This document shows, piece after piece, positions 33,842 through 44,129 of a DNA stretch of 44,203 nucleotides. Below the pieces are notes generated by a model. The model made no database searches. It worked only from the letters and a program-made list of their open reading frames with translations, and had not been told where the DNA came from. The position numbers were made by a program, and so were the translations under genes. Source of the DNA: Methylobacterium cerastii (GTDB lineage Bacteria; Pseudomonadota; Alphaproteobacteria; Rhizobiales; Beijerinckiaceae); assembly GCF_022179125.1 (NCBI RefSeq), contig NZ_BPQG01000033.1, positions 1-44,203 of the forward strand, written 5' to 3'. Each line of letters opens with the position of its first letter. Positions within the stretch are counted from its first letter, which is position 1.

Positions 33842-34222
33842 ATGGACTTCCACATCGACCACGTCCACCTGCGCAGCCGCGACGCGGCGGCCGCGGCCGC
33901 CTTCTACGTCGACACGCTCGCTGCGCGGGAGATCCGCCGTGAGGGCACGCCGCTCAGTCGGGTCGTGCTCGACCTCGGCGGCCTGAGGGTGTTCATCGAG
34001 CAGGCACCGGCCGACCTCGCGCCGCCCGCGACAGCACCGCATCTCGGCATCGAACATATCGGGCTCGGCGTCGCCGACATCGACGCGACGATGGCCGACC
34101 TGCGAGCGCGCGGCGTGACGGTGCTCGTCGAGACGACGGTGATGCGGCCGGGCCTGCGGGTCGCCTTCATCGACGGGCCGGACGGCGTCCGCATCGAGAT
34201 CCTGGAACGCCGCGACGTCTGA
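33842..34222 (+). CDS. Single-domain VOC protein (glyoxalase/methylmalonyl-CoA epimerase-like)
   Basis: A 126-residue VOC domain. It starts MDFHIDHVHLRSRDAAAAAA with the early His (HIDHVHL), followed by AFYVDTLAA, and ends LRVAFIDGPDGVRIEILERR with the late Glu of the metal site; the middle HLGIEHIGLGVADID carries another His. The four-ligand pattern (His, Glu, His, Glu) is plausible for a metal-binding enzyme. The ATG at 33842 follows gagg about 8 bp upstream. It is the last gene of the trp-moa run and is followed at once by the multi-hairpin element. Substrate unknown. Confidence 0.8.
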   Translation: MDFHIDHVHLRSRDAAAAAAFYVDTLAAREIRREGTPLSRVVLDLGGLRVFIEQAPADLAPPATAPHLGIEHIGLGVADIDATMADLRARGVTVLVETTVMRPGLRVAFIDGPDGVRIEILERRDV

Positions 34223-34326
34223 TACCAGACCTTGATGAGCCCGACTCATCGAGGTCTGGCCCCCGCGACTGCGGGGCGGCGGCAATCCGCCGGACCTCAT
34301 GGGTCCTGACCCATGAGACTTAGTAT
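34222..34326. repeat. Multi-hairpin intergenic repeat-like element
   Basis: A 105-bp element of four successive hairpins: 34225-34259 (15-bp stem ccagaccttgatgag with one G-T pair), 34261-34276 (ccccgc/gcgggg), 34277-34292 (cggcgg/ccgccg) and 34296-34317 (ctcatgggt/acccatgag). Short inverted ends atac (34222-34225) and gtat (34323-34326) bound it. It begins at the VOC stop and could end transcription for both strands. Its regularity suggests a dispersed REP/BIME-like family. Confidence 0.8.
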
Positions 34327-34335
34327 GAACGCCGC

Positions 34336-34554
34336 CTACGGCCGCCCGGTCTGCTTCAGCCGCTCCATCACGGCGTCCGGTGTGGCGTAGGCTTCCTGGC
34401 GCACGGCGCTCCAGTAGCGCAGGTCGTCGAGCAGGATCGGCACGCCGGTGGTGGCGCAACGCACGAAGGCGCCGGGCTTCACCACGCGCATCGTGCCGTC
34501 GCCGTAGGCGACCACCGCCTCGCCCCCCGCTCCGCGCTCGTACCGGCCCAGCAT
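34336..34554 (-). CDS. DUF2093 small protein
   Basis: A 72-residue protein starting at the ATG at 34554, MLGRYERGAGGEAVVAYGDG. It matches DUF2093, small cytosolic proteins of Hyphomicrobiales: FVRCATTGVPILLDDLRYWS (residues 31-50) and RQEAYATPDAVMERL are the conserved parts. A Cys and a Thr-Gly turn suggest a compact beta fold. Function is unknown. It diverges from cdd over 135 bp and ends 9 bp from the multi-hairpin element. A longer open frame to 35130 is antisense to cdd and not used. Confidence 0.83.
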   Translation of the reverse strand: MLGRYERGAGGEAVVAYGDGTMRVVKPGAFVRCATTGVPILLDDLRYWSAVRQEAYATPDAVMERLKQTGRP

Positions 34555-34689
34555 CGTCGTCCTCGGGTGATGAATTCCTGGCGAGGGTTCTAGAACGTGC
34601 CCCCGGCAAGGGAAAGCCGGCGCCGCACCCGCATGCGCCGCCCCGCGCCCCCCTCGACAGCTCACGCCGGGCGATGCCAATGATCGGGG

Positions 34690-35118
34690 ATGCCGCCCTC
34701 CCCTCTCGACCTCGCCGCCCTGTTCGACGCCGCCGCCGGGGCACGCGGCCGGGCGCATGCGCCGTACTCGCGCTTCGCGGTCGGCGCAGCGCTCCGCGAC
34801 GAGCACGGCGCGATCCATGCCGGCTGCAACGTCGAGAACGCGGCCTATCCGGTCGGCACCTGCGCCGAGGCCGGGGCGATCGCCGCGATGATCCTGGCCG
34901 GCGGCCGGCGCATCCGCGAAATCCTGGTGCTCGGCGACGGCAGCGGCCTCGTCACGCCCTGCGGCGCCTGCCGTCAGCGCATCCGCGAATTCGCCGCGCC
35001 CGCGACGCCGATCCACGCGGCGGGGCCGGAGGGGGTCCGGCGCAGCTTCACCCTCGACGCGCTGCTGCCGGACTCCTTCGGGCCCGAAACGCTCGTCCAG
35101 GAGATGCTCGGTGACTGA
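34690..35118 (+). CDS. cdd: Cytidine deaminase
   Basis: A 142-residue homotetrameric-type deaminase converting cytidine/deoxycytidine to uridine forms. Motifs are PYSRFAVGAAL (25-35), GCNVENAAYPVGTCAEAGAI (45-64), with Cys58 and Glu60 as zinc ligand and proton shuttle, and PCGACRQRIREF with Cys91 and Cys94. The ATG at 34690 follows gggg. Its end overlaps the nucleoside phosphorylase start by 8 bp, giving a tight salvage operon. It is the first gene of cdd-pnp-deoC-deoA. Confidence 0.95.
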   Translation: MPPSPLDLAALFDAAAGARGRAHAPYSRFAVGAALRDEHGAIHAGCNVENAAYPVGTCAEAGAIAAMILAGGRRIREILVLGDGSGLVTPCGACRQRIREFAAPATPIHAAGPEGVRRSFTLDALLPDSFGPETLVQEMLGD

Positions 35119-35920
35119 GGCGGTCGACACGTTGCGCGCGGCGGGCTTTGCCGGCCCCTATGCCTGCGCGATCGTCGCCGGCACCGGGCTCGGCGGCCTC
35201 GCCGACGGGCTCGCGGATGCGGTTTCGCGGCCCTATGCCGAGATCCCCGGCTTTCCGGGCGCCGGCGTCAGCGGCCATCGCGGGCGGCTTCATCGCGGTT
35301 CGATCGCCGGGCGGCGGGTGCTGGTGTTCGAGGGTCGGGCGCACGCCTACGAGCACGGGAACGCCGCCGCGATGCGCGTGCCGCTCGCCGCCGCGCAGGC
35401 CCTCGGCGCCGCCTGCCTGCTACTCACCAACGCCTCCGGCTCGCTGATGCCGGCGGCCGGCCCCGGAAGCCTCGTGCGGCTGTCCGACCACCTCAATCTG
35501 TCGGGGATGAACCCGCTCGTCGGCGAGCCGAGCGACGCCCGCTTCGTACCGATGATGCGGGCCTACGACCCAGCCCTGAACGCCCGGCTCGATGCGGCCG
35601 CGGCCGCCTGCGGCATCCCCCTGCATGCGGGCGTCTACGCGTGGTTCTCCGGGCCGTCCTTCGAGACCCCGGCCGAGGTGCGGATGGCGGGGCTGCTCGG
35701 CGCCGACCTCGTCGGCATGTCGACGGTACCGGAGGTGATCCTCGCCCGCTTCCTCGGCCTGCCGGTCGCCGCGGTCTCGGTGGTGACGAACCGCGCCGCC
35801 GGGATCGGCGACGGCGACCCGCATCATGCCGAGACCAAGCAGGCGGCGGCGGCTGCGGCCGGCGACCTCGTCCGGCTGATCCAAAACTTCGTCGCCGGCC
35901 TGCCCGGCGGCGATCCTTGA
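35111..35920 (+). CDS. Purine nucleoside phosphorylase (PNP/xanthosine-phosphorylase type)
   Basis: A 269-residue phosphorylase of the trimeric PNP/MTAP family. Motifs are [15 protein letters not shown] at the phosphate loop, [59 protein letters not shown] and [11 protein letters not shown]. It releases purine bases and ribose 1-phosphate from nucleosides. The TNRAAG Asn favours 6-oxopurines. Start is GTG at 35111 within the end of cdd. deoC follows after 29 bp. It supplies ribose- and deoxyribose-1-phosphate for the downstream enzymes; the mutase deoB is not in the window. Confidence 0.92.
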   Translation: MTEAVDTLRAAGFAGPYACAIVAGTGLGGLADGLADAVSRPYAEIPGFPGAGVSGHRGRLHRGSIAGRRVLVFEGRAHAYEHGNAAAMRVPLAAAQALGAACLLLTNASGSLMPAAGPGSLVRLSDHLNLSGMNPLVGEPSDARFVPMMRAYDPALNARLDAAAAACGIPLHAGVYAWFSGPSFETPAEVRMAGLLGADLVGMSTVPEVILARFLGLPVAAVSVVTNRAAGIGDGDPHHAETKQAAAAAAGDLVRLIQNFVAGLPGGDP

Positions 35921-35949
35921 GCCTCACGCCGCCCCGAAAGCGCACGCGC

Positions 35950-36708
35950 ATGCCCGAACCGACCTTGAACTCGGCCTCGACCGCCCGGCGCGCTCTCGCG
36001 CTGCTCGACCTGACCGACCTCGGCGACACCTGCACGGCGACGCAGGTCGACGCGCTATGCCGGGACGCCCGCGCGGGCGGGGTCGCTGCGGTCTGCGTCT
36101 GGCCGCAATTCGTGCATCAGGCGGCGCGCGTTCTGGCGGGCGGGCCGGTGCGGATCGCCACGGTGATCAACTTCCCGGCGGGCGGCGAAGATGTGGACTG
36201 CGCGGTCGAGGACACCGCGGAGGCGCTGCGCGATGGTGCGCACGAGATCGACCTCGTCCTGCCCTACCGGGCGCTCCTGCGCGGCGATGCGGAGGCGGCC
36301 CGCCTCATGGTCGAGGCGGTGCGCGAGGCCTGCCCCGGAACCGCGTTGAAGGTGATCCTGGAAACCGGCGAGTTGCAGGCCCGCGAAACCGTCGCCACAG
36401 CCAGCCGGCTGGCGCTCGCGGCCGGCGCCGACTTCATCAAGACTTCCACCGGCAAGAGCGCGGTCTCGGCCACGCCGGAGGCGGCCGAGACCATGCTGCA
36501 CGCGATTCGCGAGGCCGGGCGGGGCGGCCTCAAGGTGTCCGGCGGCCTGCGGACGCTCGCCGACGCCGCGACCTACCTCGCGCTCACAGACCAAGTCATG
36601 GGGTCGGGTTGGGCCGGCCCTGGGACGTTCCGGCTCGGCGCCAGCAGCCTGTTCGGCGTGCTGATGGCCGCCCGCGGGGATGCCACCAGTCCGGAGGCGA
36701 CGCCATGA
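35950..36708 (+). CDS. deoC: Deoxyribose-phosphate aldolase
   Basis: A 252-residue class I aldolase splitting 2-deoxyribose 5-phosphate into acetaldehyde and glyceraldehyde 3-phosphate. The Schiff-base Lys164 is in [10 protein letters not shown], the second Lys195 in [10 protein letters not shown] and Asp101 in [22 protein letters not shown] and [10 protein letters not shown] are further family segments. The ATG at 35950 begins [10 protein letters not shown]. The deoA start overlaps its stop by 4 bp (ATGA). Acetaldehyde is reactive, so the step must be coupled to aldehyde oxidation elsewhere. Confidence 0.95.
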   Translation: MPEPTLNSASTARRALALLDLTDLGDTCTATQVDALCRDARAGGVAAVCVWPQFVHQAARVLAGGPVRIATVINFPAGGEDVDCAVEDTAEALRDGAHEIDLVLPYRALLRGDAEAARLMVEAVREACPGTALKVILETGELQARETVATASRLALAAGADFIKTSTGKSAVSATPEAAETMLHAIREAGRGGLKVSGGLRTLADAATYLALTDQVMGSGWAGPGTFRLGASSLFGVLMAARGDATSPEATP

Positions 36709-38003
36709 GGCTTCCGCAGGAGACCATCCGGCGCAAGCGCGACGGGGCGACGCTGGAGCCCGCGGAGATCGCCGACTTCATCGCCGGGCTGACCGACGGG
36801 CGCGTCGGCGAAGGCCAGGCGGCGGCCTTCGCGATGGCGGTGTTCTTCCAAGGCATGTCGATCGCCGAACGGGTAGCGCTGACGCAGGCGATGACGCGAT
36901 CGGGCAGCGTGCTGGCCTGGAACCTGTCCGGCCCGGTCCTCGACAAGCACTCGACGGGCGGCATCGGCGACGCGGTCAGCCTCGTGCTCGCGCCGATGGT
37001 GGCGGCCTGCGGCGGCTACGTGCCGATGATCTCCGGGCGCGGCCTCGGCCATACCGGGGGCACGCTCGACAAGCTCGCCAGCATTCCCGGCTACGACGCG
37101 ACGCCCGACCTCGACCGGTTCCGGCGCGTCGTCTCCGAGGTCGGCTGCGCCATCATCGGCCAGACCGCGGACCTCGCGCCGGCAGACCGCCGGCTCTACG
37201 CGATCCGCGACGTGACCGGGACGGTGGAGTCGGTCGACCTGATCACCGCCTCGATCCTCGCCAAGAAGCTCGCCGCAGGGCTCGACGGCCTCGTCATGGA
37301 CGTGAAGGTCGGCTCCGGCGCCTTCATGGCCGGGATCGACGCGGCGCGGGCGCTCGCCGACAGCATCGTCGCGGTGGCGAACGGCGCGGGCCTGCGCACC
37401 GTGGCGCTGATCACCGACATGGACGCGCCGCTGGCGAGCGCCGCCGGAAACGGCTTGGAGGTCGCCTACGCGGTCGACTACCTCGCCGGGCGCCGCGAGC
37501 CGCGCTTCCATGCAGTGACCCTGGCGCTCGCCGCAGAGATGCTGGTGGCCGGCGGGCTCGCGCCCGATCTCGACGCGGCGGCCACGATGCTGGAGGCGAG
37601 CCTCGCCTCGGGCCGGGCCGCGGAGACGTTCTCGCGCATGCTCGCCGCGCTCGGCGGCCCTGCCGACCTGATGGAGCATCCCACCAGGCACCTGCCGGCG
37701 GCGCCGGTGATCCGGGAGGTGCGGGCGGAGGGCAAAGTCGCGCGGGTCGCGACCCGCGCGATCGGGCTCGCGGTGATCGGCCTCGGCGGCGGCCGTACCC
37801 GTCCGGAGGACGGGATCGACGGGCGGGTGGGATTCTCTGAGCTCGCCCGGCCGGGGGATGCGAGCGGGTTGCTCGGGATCGTTCACGCCGCCGACGCGGC
37901 GGCGGCGGATCGCGCGGAGGCTGCGTTGCGGGCGGCCTACAGCCTGGGCGAGGCGGCGGCCGAGGGGCCGGCGGTGATCGAGCGGATCGCGCCGAAGCCA
38001 TGA
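36705..38003 (+). CDS. deoA: Thymidine phosphorylase
   Basis: A 432-residue pyrimidine-nucleoside phosphorylase. Motifs are [39 protein letters not shown] (phosphate site), [20 protein letters not shown] (the family signature [16 protein letters not shown]), [20 protein letters not shown] and [16 protein letters not shown]. It releases thymine or uracil and deoxyribose 1-phosphate. The start overlaps deoC. It ends 4 bp before a GC-rich hairpin (38008-38031). Confidence 0.96.
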   Translation: MRLPQETIRRKRDGATLEPAEIADFIAGLTDGRVGEGQAAAFAMAVFFQGMSIAERVALTQAMTRSGSVLAWNLSGPVLDKHSTGGIGDAVSLVLAPMVAACGGYVPMISGRGLGHTGGTLDKLASIPGYDATPDLDRFRRVVSEVGCAIIGQTADLAPADRRLYAIRDVTGTVESVDLITASILAKKLAAGLDGLVMDVKVGSGAFMAGIDAARALADSIVAVANGAGLRTVALITDMDAPLASAAGNGLEVAYAVDYLAGRREPRFHAVTLALAAEMLVAGGLAPDLDAAATMLEASLASGRAAETFSRMLAALGGPADLMEHPTRHLPAAPVIREVRAEGKVARVATRAIGLAVIGLGGGRTRPEDGIDGRVGFSELARPGDASGLLGIVHAADAAAADRAEAALRAAYSLGEAAAEGPAVIERIAPKP

Positions 38004-38007
38004 AGAA

Positions 38008-38031
38008 GGCCGGTGGCTTTCGCCACCGGCC
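38008..38031. terminator. GC-rich hairpin terminator after deoA
   Basis: A perfect 10-bp stem (ggccggtggc and gccaccggcc) with a tttc loop lies between the convergent deoA and His/Gly-rich genes. There is only a weak T run on either strand, but the placement fits a bidirectional terminator. Confidence 0.75.
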
Positions 38032-38040
38032 CGATCTTAC

Positions 38041-38364
38041 CTACCAACCGCCGCGGCCGTAGCCCCGGCCGTAGCCGTAGCCGCGCCCATGGTGATGGTG
38101 ATGCCCGAAGCGCGGGCCGCCGAATCCGTGATGACCGCCGAAATGACGGCCGCGCGGCGGGCCATAGCCGAAGTGGCGGGGGCCGTGGCCGAAATGGCGG
38201 TGGCCGTATCCGTAGCCGTACTGCGCCTGCACAACGTCGGCATGAGCTTCGGCGAGCGGGGCCGGTGCGAACGGCGCGGCCTGGGCCGGTGCCGCGAGGG
38301 CGAGGCCGCCAGCGAGCGCGAGGGCTGCGAGGGCGAGGCTGGTGCGGGTCGGTGTCGTGGTCAT
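38041..38364 (-). CDS. Secreted His/Gly/Tyr-rich small protein
   Basis: A 107-residue protein from the ATG at 38364. Residues 1-29 are a clean signal peptide (LALAALALAGGLALAAPAQA). The mature part begins AAPFAPAPLAEAHADVV and then becomes a low-complexity stretch of Gly, His, Tyr, Phe and Arg, for example GYGYGHRHFGHGPRHFGYG, a run of five His, and GRGYGYGRGYGRGGW at the end. No folded domain is visible. His clusters could bind metals such as Cu, Zn or Ni; this is a guess. It reads towards deoA and has no partner gene nearby. Confidence 0.72.
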   Translation of the reverse strand: MTTTPTRTSLALAALALAGGLALAAPAQAAPFAPAPLAEAHADVVQAQYGYGYGHRHFGHGPRHFGYGPPRGRHFGGHHGFGGPRFGHHHHHGRGYGYGRGYGRGGW

Positions 38365-38480
38365 CGGCGCTCTCCTGCTGTGCGCCGCGGCTTTCGCCGA
38401 CGGCGTTGAGCGGAGAGATAGCGGGCCTCACCTGAATGTGACCTGAGGCACGCGCTCAGATTGTGTTCGGGCAGCTTCGA

Positions 38481-39137
38481 TCAGGGCCGGCGGTAGACCC
38501 AGACCCGGGCCGGCGGCAGGTTGAGCCAGACCCGGTTCGAGCCGCTGGCGGTGTAGCTGCCCATCGCGCAGCGCGCCGGGATCGGCGGGACGACGGCGTA
38601 GGTGAACTGCACGAACGGCGCGCCCGGATGCATCAGGTCGTGGGCGGTGTTGAGCAGGTCGAGGCGCTGCTCCAGCGGCTTGGTGAAGAGCGGCAGGCTG
38701 GAGACGGTCGCCGCGGCCGGCCCCGTCATCACTGCGCCGACGCTTCCGCGAATGTCGTAGGCGTCGCCGCGCACCACGGTGACGCCGGGGAAGCGGCGGC
38801 GCAGCAGGGTGCAGAAATCAGGGTTGAACTCGATCAGCACGAGGCGCTCGGGCGCGACGCCCCGGCGGATCAGCGCCTCGGTGACGGGACCCGTCCCGGG
38901 TCCGATCTCGATCACCTGCCCTGAAACGGCCGGGTCGACGTAGGCCGCCATGGTCCTGGCCAGCATCTTGCCGGACGGCGTGACCGAGCCGGTGACGAGT
39001 GGGCGCTCGAGCCAGGACTTGAGGAACCGTGCCTCGTCCTCCAGCGGATCGCGCCGCACCTTCGCGTTCACGGACGAGGTTTTCGCACTGGAACGACGTA
39101 GCGGCGGCAAGTCCGGTGTTCCTTCAGGTTGGATCAC
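38481..39137 (-). CDS. pmtA: Phospholipid N-methyltransferase (PmtA-like)
   Basis: A 218-residue class I SAM-dependent methyltransferase resembling PmtA, which methylates phosphatidylethanolamine to phosphatidylcholine. The SAM motif is QVIEIGPGTGPVTEALIRRG (residues 74-93), followed by LVLIEFNPDFCTLLRRRFPG and VVRGDAYDI. Family-like segments are RFLKSWLERPLVTGSVTPSG, AATVSSLPLFTKPLEQRL and FVQFTYAVVPPIP. Start is GTG at 39137; about 25 N-terminal residues are a polar extension. In several Hyphomicrobiales pmtA follows dnaJ, as here, 177 bp downstream. Phosphatidylcholine is normal in this group. Confidence 0.83.
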   Translation of the reverse strand: MIQPEGTPDLPPLRRSSAKTSSVNAKVRRDPLEDEARFLKSWLERPLVTGSVTPSGKMLARTMAAYVDPAVSGQVIEIGPGTGPVTEALIRRGVAPERLVLIEFNPDFCTLLRRRFPGVTVVRGDAYDIRGSVGAVMTGPAAATVSSLPLFTKPLEQRLDLLNTAHDLMHPGAPFVQFTYAVVPPIPARCAMGSYTASGSNRVWLNLPPARVWVYRRP

Positions 39138-39314
39138 GGAAAGGCGATCCCGGCAGTGAACGCGACGGTCGGCACTTGTCTTACAGGCAAGGTCGCGCCC
39201 GTGCCTAGCACAATGCGATCACACATGCCTGCGCCGATCGATCCGGTCCCGGCCGCAGGCTCAACCGGGCCGGCGACGATTTCATCCGGTGGACGCCGCG
39301 GGGTCTGCACAGGG

Positions 39315-40478
39315 TTACGGGCGGGCGGTGCCGCCGAACCCGCCGAGGAAGTCGCGCACCTTCGAGAAGAAGCCGGCGGCCTCGGGGTGGTTGTCGTCGG
39401 ACGCGGTCTGGCCGAACTCCTGCAGCAACTCGCGCTGGCGCTTGGTCAGGTTCTGCGGCGTCTCGACGAAGACCTGGATGTAGAGGTCGCCGACCTCGCG
39501 GGCGCGCAGCACCGGCATGCCCTTGCCCTTGATGCGGAACTGCTTGGCCGTCTGGGTGCCGGCCGGGATCCGCACCTGCGTCTGCGAGCCGTCGATCACC
39601 GGCACGGTGATCTCGCCGGCGAGCGCCGCCGTCACCATCGAGATCGGGACCCGGCAGAACAGGTCGGCGCCGTCGCGCTGGAAGAAGGCGTGCTGCTTGA
39701 TCGAGAGGAACACGTAGAGGTCGCCGGCCGGCCCGCCGCGCAGGCCGCTCTCGCCCTCACCGGCCAAGCGGATGCGCAGTCCGTCGTCGACGCCCGCCGG
39801 CACGTTGATGGCCAGCGTCCGCTCGCGGTTGACCCGACCCGCCCCGGCGCAGGCCGCGCAGGGGTCGTCGACGATCTCGCCGCGGCCGTGGCAGTTCGGG
39901 CAGGTGCGCTCGATGGCGAAGAAGCCTTGCGCGGCCCGCACCCGGCCGTAGCCGGCGCAGGTCTGGCAGGTGCGCGGCTTGGAGCCGGGCTTCGCGCCCG
40001 ACCCCGCACAGGTTTCGCAGGTGATCGAGGTCGGGATCTTGATGGTCTCGGCCTTGCCGGTGAAGGCCTCCTCGAGGGTGATCTCCAGGCTGAAGCGCAG
40101 GTCCGCCCCACGCTCGCGGCCCGGCGCGCCGCCGCGCCCGCGGGCCTGCTGCTGGCCGCCGCCGCGGCCGTCGCCGAAGAAGTTGTCGAAGATGTCCGAC
40201 ATGAAGTCGCCGAACTCGTTGCCGAATCCGGGGCCGCCCTGGCCGCCGCCCTGTGTGAAGGCTTCGTGGCCGAACCGGTCGTAGGCGGCGCGCTTCTGCC
40301 CGTCGGACAGGCACTGATACGCCTCGTTGATCTCCTTGAACTTGATCTCGGCGTCCTTGTTGCCGGGATTCTTGTCCGGATGGTAGGTCATCGCGAGCTT
40401 GCGGAAGGCGACCTTCATCTCGCCGTCCGACGCGGTCTTGGCGACACCCAAGATCTCGTAATAGTCCCGCTTCGACAT
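39315..40478 (-). CDS. dnaJ: Chaperone DnaJ
   Basis: A 387-residue type I Hsp40. J domain at 1-70 with the HPD motif (residues 33-35, YHPDKNPGN). A Gly/Phe/Gln-rich linker follows (about 75-125). The zinc domain has four CxxCxGxG motifs: [24 protein letters not shown] and CAACAGAG. The C-terminal substrate domain has [18 protein letters not shown] and ends [10 protein letters not shown]. It works with DnaK and GrpE. The ATG is at 40478. It follows dnaK on the same strand after 207 bp containing a hairpin; no strong promoter of its own is seen. Confidence 0.97.
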   Translation of the reverse strand: MSKRDYYEILGVAKTASDGEMKVAFRKLAMTYHPDKNPGNKDAEIKFKEINEAYQCLSDGQKRAAYDRFGHEAFTQGGGQGGPGFGNEFGDFMSDIFDNFFGDGRGGGQQQARGRGGAPGRERGADLRFSLEITLEEAFTGKAETIKIPTSITCETCAGSGAKPGSKPRTCQTCAGYGRVRAAQGFFAIERTCPNCHGRGEIVDDPCAACAGAGRVNRERTLAINVPAGVDDGLRIRLAGEGESGLRGGPAGDLYVFLSIKQHAFFQRDGADLFCRVPISMVTAALAGEITVPVIDGSQTQVRIPAGTQTAKQFRIKGKGMPVLRAREVGDLYIQVFVETPQNLTKRQRELLQEFGQTASDDNHPEAAGFFSKVRDFLGGFGGTARP

Positions 40479-40642
40479 GCCTTGCCTCGATAGTGCCTAA
40501 CCGGCCGTCCGCCTGCCCCCGGCAGTCGGCGCCGTCGTGCCGTCGTCGTGAAGGGTCGTCCCAGTGGCCGGCGGCGTTCCGACCTTCGGGGCCGTCGGCG
40601 GCCCCGGAATGAAGGGCGGACGCCGCCGCCGCAAGCGAAAAC

Positions 40643-40664
40643 GGGACCGGATCGCTCCGGCCCC
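40643..40664 (-). terminator. Hairpin after dnaK, possible attenuating terminator
   Basis: Read leftward, a 9-bp stem (one mismatch) with a gcga loop is followed by gttttc, a Rho-independent-like structure 22 bp downstream of the dnaK stop. It lies before dnaJ, so it would let dnaK transcripts exceed dnaJ transcripts. Confidence 0.65.
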
Positions 40665-40685
40665 GCTTCAACTCGTACGCGAAGC

Positions 40686-42602
<1,917 letters not shown>

Positions 42603-43070
42603 GGTGGGATCCCTTATGTTGGTTGCGATCAAGCAGACCGCCGAGCCCCGAAGCAGCTCGGCCCATGGCGGTGTGGTGCTGGAAGATGTGGAGACGGAAC
42701 CGGGGCCGGAACAGGGGCCGCGAACGGCTCCGATCCCACGCTTAATCCCGCGTCTCGCCGGATATAAGAAGGGCGATGCAGGCTCGCAAGGCGAAGCCGC
42801 CTCCGAGATGCGCGTTCGCGCCAAGTGCCTGCGCCGTCACGCGGAACGCGGCCGGCCGATCGATTTTGAAGCTGTTTCGCCCGTGCATTGCATCGCTATG
42901 GTGCCGACTCGCCTCCAGGACTTGCTCGAACGCCGTCCCGCCGGCCTGCATTTTGTTGCGCCTCGGCCACGCCTCCGCCACCGAAGCCGTGTTAACGCTT
43001 CGTAAAGAGCGTCCAGCATGGTGCGAGGCCGGCATCGCGCGGGCCACCTGCCGCCGTACCGAAAGACCCG
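42603..43070. other. 468-bp intergenic region between dnaK and a secreted-protein gene
   Basis: Divergent region. The left 160 bp form the dnaK 5' untranslated stretch. A candidate RpoH promoter lies at 42762-42790. The rest (42791-43070) should hold the promoter of the rightward gene; an AT-richer patch gtgttaacgcttcgtaaag sits about 65 bp upstream of its start. A leftward 101-codon frame (42742-43047) covers the RpoH site and has no coding character. I see no other gene or RNA. Confidence 0.5.
42762..42790 (-). promoter_or_regulatory. Candidate RpoH (heat-shock sigma) promoter of dnaK
   Basis: On the leftward strand, CTTG (42790-42787) is followed after 18 bp by CTTATAT (42768-42762) and then CCG. 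This fits the alphaproteobacterial RpoH pattern, a CTTG-type -35 and a CYTATNT-type -10. The start point would lie about 150 bp before dnaK. Matched from memory of the consensus. Confidence 0.55.
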
Positions 43071-44066
43071 ATGCGTCCGACCCGCAGCCCCGTCATCCCG
43101 TTTCTCGCGGTTCCCTGCTTCGCGCTCGCGGCCCTGATGCCCGGCGAAGCCTCGGCCCAAAACTTCTTCGAGGAGCTGTTCGGGATCGGCCGCGCAGCGA
43201 AACCTCCTGTGCCGCCGCGCGGGGTCCCGGCGGGCCCGCCCGCCGCACCGATCCCCGGCACGCCGCTTCCCGACGATCCCGCGGCCTCCGTGCCCGAGGC
43301 ACCGCGCCCGGTCGTCCCCTCGCGCCCCGTGGTGCTGAAGGCCCCATCGGAAGATGGGCTGGTCGGCCAGGAGCTGATGCTCAACGGCTTGAGCGGCAGC
43401 CTCAAGCTCGAGCGCGCCGGCTCGGGTTTGTCCGCGCGGATCACGCTGCCGGGCACCAAAGTCTCGCAGCCGACGGAGACCTGCAAGGTGCCGCTCGGCG
43501 GCGGAGGCACAATCACCCTGACCCCGGAGGGCCGGCCGGAAGGTGTGCCCCGTTATGAGGCGGCGGCCGCGGAGTGCCCGTTGCGGTTCGACGTGACGGA
43601 AGGCGGCGTGCTGGTATCGAGCCTCGGGCCGACGCCGGTCTGCACGTTCTCCGCCCAGGATTGCGCAACCACCCCCGTCGGCCTGTGGGGGCCGGCCGCG
43701 GCCACCCTGATTCCCCGCTCCTCCGAGTTCGATTCAGCCCGGGGCGTCGCCGACAAGGCGGTGCGCGAGAACTACAAGCTAATGACCCAGCGGGCGCGGC
43801 GCGAGGACGTCCGCCCGATCGTGACGGAGCAAGCCGCGTTCTCGTCGGACCGCGAGCAGCTCTGCCGCACCTATGCACGCGAAGGCGCCCACGGCTTCTG
43901 CCATCTCCGGGTCACCGAGAACCGCGCCCTCGCCCTGGCGACGCGCCTCGGCGTCAACGTCACCGCGGCCACCGCACCCGCCGCGCCTCCTCGCCCACGG
44001 CGGAAGCCGCCCGTAGAAGGCATGAACCCGGACGGCGGCCCTGCCGCCTTACCCCAGGGCGAATAG
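43071..44066 (+). CDS. Secreted protein of unknown function with Pro-rich linker
   Basis: A 331-residue protein with a signal peptide (residues 1-29, SPVIPFLAVPCFALAALMPG then EASA). A Pro/Ala-rich linker (about 40-88: PPVPPRGVPAGPPAAPIPG and onwards) leads to a domain with strands (LMLNGLSGSLKLERAGSGLS), a Cys cluster (TETCKVPL, AECPLRF, TPVCTFSAQDCATTP) and a helical C-terminal part (FDSARGVADKAVRENYKLMT, then REQLCRTYAREGAHGFCHLR). The last Cys pair resembles small lysozyme-inhibitor-like helical motifs but is too weak to assign. The tail is again Pro-rich. The ATG is at 43071; the hairpin near 44097-44129 may end it. Confidence 0.7.
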   Translation: MRPTRSPVIPFLAVPCFALAALMPGEASAQNFFEELFGIGRAAKPPVPPRGVPAGPPAAPIPGTPLPDDPAASVPEAPRPVVPSRPVVLKAPSEDGLVGQELMLNGLSGSLKLERAGSGLSARITLPGTKVSQPTETCKVPLGGGGTITLTPEGRPEGVPRYEAAAAECPLRFDVTEGGVLVSSLGPTPVCTFSAQDCATTPVGLWGPAAATLIPRSSEFDSARGVADKAVRENYKLMTQRARREDVRPIVTEQAAFSSDREQLCRTYAREGAHGFCHLRVTENRALALATRLGVNVTAATAPAAPPRPRRKPPVEGMNPDGGPAALPQGE

Positions 44067-44096
44067 ACCGTCTTCATCGCTGGCGGGAAGTGAGAA

Positions 44097-44129
44097 GCCC
44101 CCTCCCCTGCTCTACTCGGGACAGGGGGC
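44097..44129. terminator. Possible terminator hairpin after the secreted-protein gene
   Basis: A 7-bp perfect outer stem (gccccct and agggggc) encloses a 19-base loop that can pair further (tccc with ggga). It lies 30 bp past the stop at 44066. No U tract follows, so it may be a weak or structural terminator. Confidence 0.4.

Noticed and set aside
42742-43047. Leftward 101-codon frame upstream of dnaK
   Set aside because: It overlaps the likely RpoH promoter, has no family resemblance and lacks a convincing ribosome binding site.
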